Shown in pieces: positions 45,421 through 53,435 of a DNA stretch of 64,000 bases. A program made the position numbers and the translations under genes. The notes below the pieces were generated by a model. The model had not been told where the DNA came from and ran no database searches. It worked only from the letters and a program-made list of their open reading frames with translations. Position 1 is the stretch's first letter. Each line of letters opens with the position of its first letter. This DNA is from Cognatishimia sp. WU-CL00825 (GTDB lineage Bacteria; Pseudomonadota; Alphaproteobacteria; Rhodobacterales; Rhodobacteraceae), in contig NZ_BAABWX010000002.1 of the NCBI RefSeq assembly GCF_040364665.1, positions 124,001 through 188,000 of the forward strand, written 5' to 3'.

Positions 45421-45975
45421 TTAGACCGAAGTTTCAACCCATGCGCCCGTTGGAATGCCGTCGAGTGTCCAGCTGCCTACGCGATAGCGGATCAGGCGCA
45501 ATGTTGGGTGACCAACGGCGGCGGTCATTCGGCGAACTTGTCGATTGCGGCCTTCGGATATTGTCAGTTCAATCCAGCTGTCTGGCACGTTTTTGCGAAA
45601 CCGTATAGGAGGTGTGCGCGGCCACAGTTGTGCGGGTTCTGGAATTTTGCGCGCCTTTGCAGGGCGGGTCATGCCATCTTTGAGTTGAACGCCGGACCGC
45701 AATTGCGCAAGGGCGTCGTCAGAAGGGGCGCCTTCGACCTGTGCCCAATAGGATTTGGTCATTTTGTTTTTGGGATGCGCGATGCGATGCTGAAGTTTGC
45801 CGTCATCGGTCAGGATCAGCAGGCCTTCGCTGTCGCGATCCAATCGGCCAGCGGCATAAACACCAGGCACATTCACAAAATCAGACAGCGTACGGCGCGT
45901 GCTGACTTCGCTACCTTTGTCCGTAAATTGCGACAACACATCAAAAGGTTTGTTCAATAAGATAACTCGGGTCAT
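45421..45975 (-). CDS. rluE: 23S rRNA pseudouridine synthase, RluE type
   Basis: Small-ribosomal-RNA-type pseudouridine synthase of 184 aa, likely for 23S rRNA. The catalytic-aspartate motif [17 protein letters not shown] is intact (D near 45), preceded by the [15 protein letters not shown] strand and followed by KSYWAQVEG and [10 protein letters not shown]. There is no S4 domain, as is usual for RluE. It is divergent from the trans-sulfuration enzyme gene at 46064. Confidence 0.93.
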   Translation of the reverse strand: MTRVILLNKPFDVLSQFTDKGSEVSTRRTLSDFVNVPGVYAAGRLDRDSEGLLILTDDGKLQHRIAHPKNKMTKSYWAQVEGAPSDDALAQLRSGVQLKDGMTRPAKARKIPEPAQLWPRTPPIRFRKNVPDSWIELTISEGRNRQVRRMTAAVGHPTLRLIRYRVGSWTLDGIPTGAWVETSV

Positions 45976-46063
45976 AGCAGCGCTTTACACAGTGCGGCCG
46001 CGCTTGGCTATTGCATAGATCAGGCATTGGGCGTCTAAGTTTGTCTCAAACAAGAGGGTGACA

Positions 46064-47200
46064 ATGAAAGATGACCTTAAATCAGCCACCTTAGCTGCTC
46101 ATGCTGGCGGTGCATTAGATCAGGAAAGTGGTGGGGTTGTGCCGCCGATCCGGCCCGCAACAACATTTGTGCGGGATACAGATTATCAGTTGGTGAATGC
46201 TGACAACCTGTATCTGCGCCCTCATAATGACGCGGTGCGCATCGCCGAAGGTCTGATCTGTCAATTTGAAGGGGCGGCGGACACTTTGGTATTTCCCTCT
46301 GGCATGGCGGCTATTGCTGCGGCCTTTCGCTGGGTGCCAAACGGGGCACGTGTGATTGTGCAAAGCGGGATCTATTGGGGCACGACCAAATGGATACGAG
46401 ATTTCTGCACCCGGCGCGCCATCACTTTGGTCGAAGTAGATGCCAGCAATCTCTCGGAACTCGCAGAGGCCTGCGCAACGCCTGCGGCCTTGGTATTTAT
46501 CGAAACGCCGTCAAACCCGTGGTTAAAGACCATCGATATCAAAGCGGCCTCTGCGCTGGCAAAATCAGCAGGCGCTCTGCTGATCGTAGACGCCACAGCT
46601 GCCACGCCGATTTTGACGCGGGCGCTGGATTTTGGCGCAGATATTGTGATGCATTCGGCCACCAAAGCGCTGAATGGTCATTCCGATGTTTTGGGTGGCG
46701 TGCTGTCGACAGGTGCCAAATCGGAAGTTTGGCAGCAGATCGTCACTGACCGGAGTGACGCTGGTGCCGTTATGGGACCGTTTGAAGCTTGGTTATTGGT
46801 GCGTGGCATGCGCACCTTGCCATTGCGCGTGGAACGCATGTGCCAAAACGCCATGAATATCGCCACTTTTCTGTCAGATCACCCCGGTGTTGATCGGGTG
46901 CTTTATCCGGGGCTTGCAAGCGATCCGGGTCATGCGCTTGCTTTAACGCAAATGAACGGTGGGTTTGGTGGCCTGATGTCGGTTTTGGTCAAAGGCGACC
47001 AAAGCGATGCGCTGCGGGTTGCGGGGCGATTACAATTGTTTCTCAGGGCGACGTCGCTTGGCGGCGTAGAAAGCCTGGTCGAGCATCGTTTCACAGTCGA
47101 GTCACACACCGGGATTCCCGAAAATCTGCTGCGGCTGTCGGTTGGCATCGAGCATGTCGATGACTTGGTAGCGGATTTATCTCAGGCCCTAGGGCAATGA
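46064..47200 (+). CDS. Trans-sulfuration family PLP enzyme (cystathionine beta-lyase-like)
   Basis: Fold-type I PLP enzyme of 378 aa of the Cys/Met metabolism family. The PLP lysine is in SATKALNGHSD (near residue 205) and the phosphate-binding FPSGMAAI and YWGTT segments are present. It may be a cystathionine gamma-synthase or beta-lyase, or a methionine gamma-lyase relative; the sequence does not separate these. ATG 46064 with GAGGG upstream is favoured over GTG 46058. Its stop overlaps the convergent tag stop by 12 bases. Confidence 0.88.
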   Translation: MKDDLKSATLAAHAGGALDQESGGVVPPIRPATTFVRDTDYQLVNADNLYLRPHNDAVRIAEGLICQFEGAADTLVFPSGMAAIAAAFRWVPNGARVIVQSGIYWGTTKWIRDFCTRRAITLVEVDASNLSELAEACATPAALVFIETPSNPWLKTIDIKAASALAKSAGALLIVDATAATPILTRALDFGADIVMHSATKALNGHSDVLGGVLSTGAKSEVWQQIVTDRSDAGAVMGPFEAWLLVRGMRTLPLRVERMCQNAMNIATFLSDHPGVDRVLYPGLASDPGHALALTQMNGGFGGLMSVLVKGDQSDALRVAGRLQLFLRATSLGGVESLVEHRFTVESHTGIPENLLRLSVGIEHVDDLVADLSQALGQ

Positions 47201-47812
47201 CGGGGGTGATGGGCGTTTGAAAGACGCCCGCATTTCTTTTGCGCGCGCGCGCTGGCAGCAGCCAATCGCATGGTCATTGACCAGCCCCATGGCCTGCATA
47301 AAGGCAAAAACAGTTGTCGGCCCCACAAATTTCCAACCGCGTTTTTTGAGCGCTTTTGACAGTGCGATCGATTCTTGTGAGGTGGATTGAGTTTGTGGTT
47401 CTGGCAGCGTGTTAGGGTCTGGTTCAAAAGACCAGACAAATTGGGCAAGGCTGCCAGCTTCGGCGACAAGATTTTGCGCACAAATCGCGTTGTTGATAAC
47501 GGCTTCGATTTTGCCGCGATGGCGGACAATGCCTTTGTTGCCCATCAAACCTTCAACTTCGGCGGGGCCAAATTTGGCCATTTCGTTAAAATCAAACCCA
47601 GCAAAGGCCGCGCGAAAATTTTCGCGTTTTGCCAAAATTGTCCGCCAGCTCAGACCAGACTGAAAACTTTCCAAACACAGTTTTTCAAACAGCCGTTGAT
47701 CGTCGACAACCGGAAACCCCCATTCTTTGTCGTGATAGTCCAGGAACTCTGGTGCGCTGCCTGCCCAGCGACACCGCGGCCTTTGGTCTTCTGCGACAAA
47801 AAGATCTGCCAT
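47189..47812 (-). CDS. tag: DNA-3-methyladenine glycosylase I
   Basis: Base-excision repair enzyme of 207 aa removing 3-methyladenine from alkylated DNA. The zinc-binding set is recognisable: Cys in RPRCRW, His in YHDKEWG, and His and Cys in NDHAIGCC near the C-terminus. FEKLCLESFQSGLSW contains the HhH-like helix and KKRGWKFVGPTTVFAFMQAMG is typical. ATG 47812 has AAGGA at good spacing; the frame extends to 47863 without support. It converges on the PLP enzyme with a 12-base overlap. Confidence 0.94.
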   Translation of the reverse strand: MADLFVAEDQRPRCRWAGSAPEFLDYHDKEWGFPVVDDQRLFEKLCLESFQSGLSWRTILAKRENFRAAFAGFDFNEMAKFGPAEVEGLMGNKGIVRHRGKIEAVINNAICAQNLVAEAGSLAQFVWSFEPDPNTLPEPQTQSTSQESIALSKALKKRGWKFVGPTTVFAFMQAMGLVNDHAIGCCQRARAKEMRASFKRPSPPSLP

Positions 47813-47816
47813 AACG

Positions 47817-48512
47817 TTATCCTTTGTTGCTGTGTCTCTGAATAAAGTGTGCGGCGCGTGCACCTATTTCAGCGCTGGCTTTCAGCGATGGGTGGATCAT
47901 GTCGATACCATGATAGGACCGATCGCCATAGGGGACGAGGTCGGCCAAAGACATGTAGTGCATTCCGGCTGTTTGGGCGGCAAAGGCGCTGATGCGGGCT
48001 TCTAAAGCCGCGCCCTCTTCGCGGCAACCTTCGATTGGTGACCCAACACCCGGACTGCGCAGATATCCAAGCCAAAGCACCTGAGCGCCTGCCGCGCGCA
48101 TTCTGGCGACCAGTTTGGGGATTTCGCCATGTTTGCCGTCTTTGCTGATAAGCTTGTCCATTTTTCGATCACATTTATTACAGCCGCACCCCAACCACAG
48201 GTCGTTGCCGCCACCGTTTACAATCACCCAATCCCATGGCTCGCCGCGATATTGTTGCGAGATATTAAGCCCCATGCTGCCGGTGATTGGTAAAGCATAG
48301 AGCATGCGGGCCCCCACAATGGATCTATCTCGCACGGGTTGACCCAGATGTCTGGCAACGCTGTCTGAAATGGCGCGACCCGAAATGCGGTGCGCTGCCA
48401 TCATTGAATCGCCCATCGCCAAAATGCGAAGATCATTGCGGCTGACCTCGGTCGTGACGCAGCTTGTCAGAAAAAAAGTTATAAAAAATAGGTAAATAGG
48501 GCGAAAAATCAT
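47817..48512 (-). CDS. SGNH/GDSL-type lipoprotein esterase
   Basis: Secreted lipoprotein of 231 aa. A lipoprotein signal peptide with lipobox FFLTSC (Cys18) precedes the SGNH hydrolase blocks: LAMGDSMMAA (catalytic serine), IVNGGGNDLWLG and a late GIDMIHPS with the catalytic aspartate and histidine. The family includes lipases, acyl esterases and acetyl esterases. ATG 48512 has AGGA upstream and overlaps the XRE-cupin regulator stop by 4 bases, so it belongs to that regulator's transcript. It ends 5 bases before tag. Confidence 0.85.
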   Translation of the reverse strand: MIFRPIYLFFITFFLTSCVTTEVSRNDLRILAMGDSMMAAHRISGRAISDSVARHLGQPVRDRSIVGARMLYALPITGSMGLNISQQYRGEPWDWVIVNGGGNDLWLGCGCNKCDRKMDKLISKDGKHGEIPKLVARMRAAGAQVLWLGYLRSPGVGSPIEGCREEGAALEARISAFAAQTAGMHYMSLADLVPYGDRSYHGIDMIHPSLKASAEIGARAAHFIQRHSNKG

Positions 48513-49060
48513 GTGTCGTCCTTTGAAGGTTGTGGAGAGGCGTAGTGAATTGTGTTCAGCAATTGCGCCTGAACAGGGCTTAAATTTCGGTATCCATGCG
48601 CTGCGTCGGCTGCGATGCGGACAGCTTTGTTTTGCGCCACCGATTGCCAGGTGCCGCCGCACATAAATTCAATTCCTGAGGTGACGGCAAAAATGTCTTC
48701 CACGGTGCCTTTTGCATGGGCCTTTGACAGGTGCGTTAGGCCTGCGGGCAAGGTGATCAGAAATGTTTCGGAACAGATGTTTGGATCATACGGCAGCAGG
48801 CATTTGACTGAAATGCTGTGGTCAAAGTGATGGGTTAAGGAGTCAGCGGTTGTGCCGGGCTCTTGAATAAAAGCGGTCAGAGGCAGTTTAAATCCTTTGG
48901 CCAATTTCCAAAGCGTGGCCATCGTCGGGCTGCTTTCACCGCGCTCGATCTGTCCCAACATTGCCTTGCTGACCCCGGTCAGCTTTTCAGTCGCTGACAG
49001 GCTGAGCCCGGATTTGGCGCGGATGCTGCGCAGGTTGAGATTGATCAGGTCTTTTGACAT
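48509..49060 (-). CDS. XRE family regulator with cupin domain
   Basis: One-component regulator of 183 aa. The N-terminal HTH is clear (LSLSATEKLTGVSKAMLGQIERGESSPTMATLWKLAKG, landmark around residues 18-56) and the C-terminal half is a small cupin (ICSETFLITLPAGLTHLSKAHAKGTVEDIFAVTSG region). E. coli YdcN (SutR) has the same layout and lies beside the BenE-family gene ydcO. ATG 49069 is an alternative start. It is divergent from a BenE transporter and overlaps a lipoprotein gene. Confidence 0.9.
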   Translation of the reverse strand: MSKDLINLNLRSIRAKSGLSLSATEKLTGVSKAMLGQIERGESSPTMATLWKLAKGFKLPLTAFIQEPGTTADSLTHHFDHSISVKCLLPYDPNICSETFLITLPAGLTHLSKAHAKGTVEDIFAVTSGIEFMCGGTWQSVAQNKAVRIAADAAHGYRNLSPVQAQLLNTIHYASPQPSKDDT

Positions 49061-49078
49061 ACCATTCATTTCGCTGTT

Positions 49079-49094
49079 GTGCGCAATAACGCAC
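49079..49094. promoter_or_regulatory. Possible operator of the XRE-cupin regulator
   Basis: Inverted repeat GTGCG-CAATAA-CGCAC in the 81-base gap between the regulator and the BenE transporter. No second copy was found, so the call is weak. Confidence 0.35.
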
Positions 49095-49141
49095 GGTGGT
49101 CTAGTCCTTGTTAGAATCCTTTTTCGGGTGGGTACAGATTT

Positions 49142-50314
49142 ATGTTGGCACAATTGCGGTTTTCACATGTCATCGCTGGCGTGGTGGCGGTGCTCGTCGG
49201 TTACGCTGGCAGCGCGGCGATTATTTTTCAAGCCAGTCTTGCCGCAGGCGCAACGGCGGGGCAGGCCAGCAGTTGGATGCTGGCGCTGGGTTTGGGCTGT
49301 GCCGCAACAAGCACCTATCTTTCGCTGCGCCATCGCATGCCGTTGCTGACCGCATGGTCAACACCCGGTGCTGCGGTTTTGGTGGTTGCCTTGCCTGGAA
49401 CCCCGCTGGATCAGGCAATTGGAGCATTCATGTTGTGTGGCTTTTTGTTGTGGCTTACTGGGATCAGCGGGCTGTTTGAGCGCATCACACAGGCCATTCC
49501 CGACAGCCTGTCAAATGCCATGTTGGCCGGAGTGTTGTTTCAATTTGGTCTTGGGGTCTTTCAGGCCGCGCCGACAGAACCGGTTTTTGTCGCTGCTATG
49601 TTTGCGGTGTTCTTTGTAGCAAGGCGTTTGGCCCCACGGATGGCGGTGCCGCTGGTTTTGATCCTTGGGGTTTCCTCCATGGTATTTGCAGGCGAATTTT
49701 CGTCGATGGACATGGATGCCTTCCGCATCGCATGGCCGGAATTTGTGATGCCGATATTTGACCTGCATACCCTGATCGGTGTTGGCTTGCCGCTTTATGT
49801 TGTAACCATGTCGTCACAAAACATGGCGGGTGTTGCGGTGTTGCGGGGCAATGGGTATCAGCCGCCGGTGTCTTCGGCGCTGACCGCCACCGGTGCCGCA
49901 ACCTTGGTTTTGGCCCCATTTGGCGGATTTGCGTTTAATCTGGCTGCGATCACGGCAGCGATTTGTGCCGCGCCAGAAGCCGGGGCGGATCCTAAAGCTC
50001 GGTTTTGGGCGCCAGTGTTTAGTGCTCTGATGTATTTGGCATTTGGGATCTTTGGCACTGCGGTGATCAGCTTTTTTTTGGCGGCACCGCAGGTTTTGGT
50101 GGTGGTTCTGGCCGGGCTTGCCTTGTTGCCAACAATCGCGACGAGTCTGTCAGCGGCACTGGCAGAGCCTTCGGCGCGTGAGGCCTCGTTGGTGACTTTT
50201 TTGACAACCCTGTCTGGGCTTTCAATTTTAGGTATCTCTGCGCCAGTTTGGGGCTTGGTCTTTGGGGGCTTTGTTTGGATGCTTTTAAGGCCAAAGCAAA
50301 ATACCCACCCCTAG
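49142..50314 (+). CDS. BenE family benzoate/proton symporter-like transporter
   Basis: Membrane protein of 390 aa with about eleven or twelve hydrophobic segments, belonging to the BenE family. The N-terminal VIAGVVAVLVGYAGSAAIIFQA and the TAWSTPGAAVLV block are typical, as are GVFQAAPTEP and the NMAGVAVLRGNGY segment. The substrate is uncertain; the annotated benzoate role is family-level. No benzoate catabolic genes are nearby. It is divergent from the XRE-cupin regulator. Confidence 0.88.
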   Translation: MLAQLRFSHVIAGVVAVLVGYAGSAAIIFQASLAAGATAGQASSWMLALGLGCAATSTYLSLRHRMPLLTAWSTPGAAVLVVALPGTPLDQAIGAFMLCGFLLWLTGISGLFERITQAIPDSLSNAMLAGVLFQFGLGVFQAAPTEPVFVAAMFAVFFVARRLAPRMAVPLVLILGVSSMVFAGEFSSMDMDAFRIAWPEFVMPIFDLHTLIGVGLPLYVVTMSSQNMAGVAVLRGNGYQPPVSSALTATGAATLVLAPFGGFAFNLAAITAAICAAPEAGADPKARFWAPVFSALMYLAFGIFGTAVISFFLAAPQVLVVVLAGLALLPTIATSLSAALAEPSAREASLVTFLTTLSGLSILGISAPVWGLVFGGFVWMLLRPKQNTHP

Positions 50315-50323
50315 AAATGAAAA

Positions 50324-50342
50324 CGCCGCCCTGTGGGCGGCG
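50324..50342 (-). terminator. Terminator of rplS-rpmE
   Basis: On the minus strand, GCCGCC-caca-GGGCGGC is followed by GTTTTCATTTC, 25 bases after the rpmE stop. Confidence 0.7.
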
Positions 50343-50366
50343 CTTCCAAAATATCGGTAGGTGGGA

Positions 50367-50588
50367 TTAAAAGCCCAGACCTTCGTATTTCTTTTTGAAC
50401 TTGGAAACACGGCCACCTGCGTCCAACAGGCGAGACGTGCCGCCGGTCCATGCAGGGTGCACAGATGGGTCGATGTCCAGCGCCATTTGGTCGCCTTCTT
50501 TGCCCCATGTGGATTTCATTTGAATAATAGTTCCATCGGTCATTTTGACGTTGATGAAGTGGTAGTCTGGATGTGTATCTTTTTTCAT
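50367..50588 (-). CDS. rpmE: 50S ribosomal protein L31
   Basis: Large-subunit ribosomal protein of 73 aa, the L31 type without zinc-binding cysteines. The sequence [19 protein letters not shown] and the [13 protein letters not shown] segment are characteristic. It is 11 bases downstream of rplS on the same strand, with a good Shine-Dalgarno (AAGGAGTG) upstream. Confidence 0.96.
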   Translation of the reverse strand: MKKDTHPDYHFINVKMTDGTIIQMKSTWGKEGDQMALDIDPSVHPAWTGGTSRLLDAGGRVSKFKKKYEGLGF

Positions 50589-50599
50589 GAGTCCACTCC

Positions 50600-50971
50600 T
50601 TACGCTTTAGACTTATAGTTTGCGTCTTCGGCGATACGTGCAGATTTACCGCGACGTGTACGCAGATAGTACAGCTTGGATCGACGAACACGGCCACGAC
50701 GTACAACAGTGATGTTGTCGATGTTTGTGGAGTGCAGAGGGAATACGCGCTCTACACCTTCGCCGAAGGAAATCTTGCGAACTGTGAAAGAACCCGCAAT
50801 GCCCTTGCCGTTTTTACGGCTGATGCAGACGCCTTCGTAGTTCTGAACACGAGAGCGGCTGCCCTCGGTGACTTTAAAACCAACGCGGATGGTGTCACCC
50901 GCTTTGAAATCTGGGATGTCATGACCCAGCGCGGCGACTTGTTCCGCCTCGAGTTGTTCGATCAGGTTCAT
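50600..50971 (-). CDS. rplS: 50S ribosomal protein L19
   Basis: Large-subunit ribosomal protein of 123 aa located at the interface with 16S rRNA. The sequence has [26 protein letters not shown] (landmark to residue 26) and the [37 protein letters not shown] end. It is the first gene of rplS-rpmE. In many proteobacteria it follows trmD; here the two are separated by about 2.5 kb with other genes between. Confidence 0.97.
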   Translation of the reverse strand: MNLIEQLEAEQVAALGHDIPDFKAGDTIRVGFKVTEGSRSRVQNYEGVCISRKNGKGIAGSFTVRKISFGEGVERVFPLHSTNIDNITVVRRGRVRRSKLYYLRTRRGKSARIAEDANYKSKA

Positions 50972-51416
50972 CTGACCTTCTCCTATTTTGCCCGTGGTTA
51001 ATCCACGAAGATTTACGCGTCCTCAGAGCTCTTGGCCTTCAACCGAGTCCGCCAATTCCCATAAGGGGGCGCCCGCCAGAGTTCAGGTCGACATTCCTTA
51101 GTCTGCTTAACGTATCCCTATGTCTTATGGGGCTAAGGCCGAAGAAAGCCTTATGGGCATAAGATTTAAATACGCAAAGCACCCGAGTCGGTATTACCGG
51201 TCAGGATGGGCGGTGTGTAGGGCAAATGGTGGAGCATGGCAAGCGGGCGTTTAAACACCGCTGAGGTTTCGCCGCGAAACGGTTGCTTTGGGTCCGAACG
51301 GCGGCTTTATTTCAGGTTATTTGTACAATTTGTACGTTTCAAGCCTTGAAACGTACGATTCGAGTGTGCGATTTAGTGAGGCTCCGACGCGCCGTGAAGG
51401 TAGTATCGGAGGCGCG
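50972..51416. other. Gap upstream of rplS
   Basis: About 445 bases with no gene. It holds the rplS leader and promoter, a perfect palindrome CTTATG-GG-CATAAG (51150-51163) plus nearby CTTATGGG and CCCATAAGG copies (51123 and 51058), and copy 2 of the 42-bp repeat (51321-51362). No clean -35/-10 pair was located. Confidence 0.55.
51321..51362 (-). repeat. 42-bp palindromic repeat, copy 2
   Basis: Inverted copy of the element at 42085-42126. It has the same 10-bp arms and flanking palindrome; 40 of 42 bases match, with differences only in the 5-base loop (AGGCT here versus GGCCT, read in the same orientation). Confidence 0.85.
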
Positions 51417-52379
51417 TCAGCCCGCGTTGGTGACATGTGAGATGAGGGCCTGCAGCACGGTTTCCGCATCAGCATTATCGACCTGACAGGTGCCCGCAGC
51501 ACTGTGCCCGCCGCCGCCATATTGTAGCATCAATTCTCCGACGTCGGTCTGGCTGCTGCGGTCCAAAATCGACTTGCCCACGGCAAAGACGGTGTTTTGT
51601 TTTGCCCTGCCCCAGATGACATGAAACGAGATGTTGCATTTGGGAAAGAGCGCGTAGAGCACAAACCGATTGCCCGCAAAAATCACCTCTTCGTCGCGCA
51701 GATCCAGCACCACCAAATTACCATGCACTGTGGCGCAGCGGATGAGTTGTTCGCGAAATTGCCCCTGATGATCTTTGTAAAGATCGACCCGCTCTTTGAC
51801 GTCGGGCAGGGCCAGTATTTCGGAGATGTCCTGTTTTTCGCGGCAATGATCGATCAGCTGCATCATCAGGTCATAGTTGGAGATACGAAAGTCGCGAAAA
51901 CGCCCCAGACCTGTGCGCGAGTCCATCAGGAAGCTCAGCAAATCCCAACCCGCCGGGTTGAGAATGTCTTGGTGGTCAAATTGCGCCGCATCTGCCTTAT
52001 CCACCGCGCGCATCATTTCCTCTGAGACATTGGGGAAGGCCGGCTTGCCACCAAAATAATCATAGACAACGCGGGCAGCAGATTTGGCATTGGCATCAAT
52101 GACGTGGTTTGGCAAATCTTGCTCGACCCGCTCAACCTCTGAATCATGATGGTCAAATGCCAAGAAAACGCCGGGCACATAGGGCAGGTTGGTTGAAATG
52201 TCTGACGACCCCATTTGCACAAGCCCATCCTGCATGTCCTTTGGGTGCACAAATTTGATATCTTCGCAAATGCCCAAGTCTTTCAGAAGCACAGCACAAA
52301 CCAACCCGTCCATGTCGCTGCGGGTGACAAGGCGGTATTGTTTATCTGGGTCTGGCACAATTGGCTGTTTGTGAAACAT
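51417..52379 (-). CDS. DHH family phosphoesterase
   Basis: DHH/DHHA1 hydrolase of 320 aa. The N-terminal DMDG and the DHHDSE motif (landmark AFDHHDSE near residue 75) mark the metal site, and the C-terminal GGGGHSAAGTC is the DHHA1 substrate-binding motif. Relatives act on nanoRNA, pAp, cyclic dinucleotides or polyphosphate; the sequence does not choose among these. It stands alone on the minus strand with the MarR gene divergent. Confidence 0.88.
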   Translation of the reverse strand: MFHKQPIVPDPDKQYRLVTRSDMDGLVCAVLLKDLGICEDIKFVHPKDMQDGLVQMGSSDISTNLPYVPGVFLAFDHHDSEVERVEQDLPNHVIDANAKSAARVVYDYFGGKPAFPNVSEEMMRAVDKADAAQFDHQDILNPAGWDLLSFLMDSRTGLGRFRDFRISNYDLMMQLIDHCREKQDISEILALPDVKERVDLYKDHQGQFREQLIRCATVHGNLVVLDLRDEEVIFAGNRFVLYALFPKCNISFHVIWGRAKQNTVFAVGKSILDRSSQTDVGELMLQYGGGGHSAAGTCQVDNADAETVLQALISHVTNAG

Positions 52380-52505
52380 ATCAATCTTTCCAATTTAAAT
52401 GATCATAAGGGCGGGTTTGCTGATCTATCAGCTATAGGAGACTGCTTAAGAATTGGTAATCTGGTGCCTGCTGTTGCCTGTTTGAAACAGCGTTAACGAT
52501 GGAGC

Positions 52506-52534
52506 TTGACGTTTTTTAGAGCTGCTACTATGTT
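52506..52534 (+). promoter_or_regulatory. Promoter of the MarR gene
   Basis: TTGACG (52506-52511) and TATGTT (52529-52534) with a 17-base spacer, upstream of the MarR ATG at 52564. The operator at 52533 begins inside the -10 box. Confidence 0.7.
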
Positions 52535-52553
52535 AGTTAGGCAATCAAACTAA
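52533..52553. promoter_or_regulatory. MarR operator, copy 1
   Basis: TTAGTT-N9-AACTAA, starting inside the -10 box of the MarR promoter. The motif TTAGTTAGGC within it recurs inverted at 53016-53025 before the next gene. Confidence 0.65.
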
Positions 52554-52563
52554 AGTGATCAAA

Positions 52564-52962
52564 ATGCCTTTGTCCGACACCATGCACCAAATCCATCGTC
52601 TGGCCCATCAAGAGTGGAGCCTTGCAGCGCGCGATATAGGCATGAGCTTTAACGAGTTTGAGTATCTGTCAGCGGTGCAGGCCGAAGCGGATCTTTTGCG
52701 CTATGAGGACAAACACGGTCAGCACCTACAGGATATCGTCGAGACTTTGGGGGTGACCAAAGCCTCGGCCAGCACGATGATTGCCAAGCTGGAAGTGCGC
52801 GGACTGGTCAAACGGTTTCCGTGCCGCATGGATGCCCGCGCCCAGCACATCATATTGACCGACGAGGGGCAGATTTTGATGGGGCGCGGCAAGAAGATCT
52901 ATGAAAAGGTTGCGGCGTCCGTGCAAGCCAAATTGGGCAAAATCACCCTGTCAGCCCCCTGA
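52564..52962 (+). CDS. MarR family winged-helix regulator
   Basis: Transcription factor of 132 aa. The winged helix is at residues 45-95 (LQDIVETLGVTKASASTMIAKLEVRGLVKRFPCRMDARAQHIILT, landmark only), flanked by dimerisation helices. GTG 52555 is also possible, but ATG 52564 fits better. The promoter carries a palindrome and the same half-site recurs before the next gene, so autoregulation and control of the 53037 gene are likely. The ligand is unknown. Confidence 0.9.
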   Translation: MPLSDTMHQIHRLAHQEWSLAARDIGMSFNEFEYLSAVQAEADLLRYEDKHGQHLQDIVETLGVTKASASTMIAKLEVRGLVKRFPCRMDARAQHIILTDEGQILMGRGKKIYEKVAASVQAKLGKITLSAP

Positions 52963-53001
52963 AGACTAAGTGTAGAGCGGAATACAGCCCGTTTTGTAAG
53001 T

Positions 53002-53025
53002 TATAATGTAAGTAAGCCTAACTAA
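53002..53025 (+). promoter_or_regulatory. Promoter and MarR operator copy 2
   Basis: A perfect TATAAT at 53002-53007 has no good -35 partner. GCCTAACTAA at 53016-53025 is the inverse of TTAGTTAGGC found in the MarR promoter, and lies about where transcription would start, well placed for repression. Confidence 0.6.
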
Positions 53026-53036
53026 TTGGAGATCCC

Positions 53037-53423
53037 ATGACCTATGAAAACCTGATATTGGGCGTGTCTGCCCATCTGTTGTTTTACGAACATCTACCTC
53101 ATTGGGGCGGGTGGTTTAACCGCCTGCTCAACAAGTTGCCAAAACCTTTGCGAGATCTCTATGAGATGTGGCGCTGCCCCTATTGCGCAGGATTCTGGAT
53201 CGGGCTTGCGCTGCACGCGCTCACCGGGCAGTGGTTTCTGGCGGGTTTTGCCAATTTGCCAGAGTACTGGGGTGCGGCGGCTAACCCCTTGGGCTGGTTT
53301 TTGGATGGTCTGGCCTTTGCCCTGTGCAATAAACTTGGGATTTTGATGGTGAATGCACTGGGGTATCCGGCCCTGCTTGGCTATGCCAAAAAGCAAGAGT
53401 TCTTTGCATCTAAAGCCGCTTAG
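53037..53423 (+). CDS. Small membrane protein with CPYC motif (DUF1360-like)
   Basis: Protein of 128 aa with two or three hydrophobic segments and a central WRCPYCAGFWIG motif (C47 and C50), similar to the CPWC-type motif of DUF1360 proteins. A CxxC next to a membrane segment could bind metal or be redox-active, but the function is unknown. It follows the MarR gene by about 75 bases and has its own operator-like sequence. Probably the main target of that MarR regulator. Confidence 0.65.
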   Translation: MTYENLILGVSAHLLFYEHLPHWGGWFNRLLNKLPKPLRDLYEMWRCPYCAGFWIGLALHALTGQWFLAGFANLPEYWGAAANPLGWFLDGLAFALCNKLGILMVNALGYPALLGYAKKQEFFASKAA

Positions 53424-53435
53424 GTCAGTCGTTCT

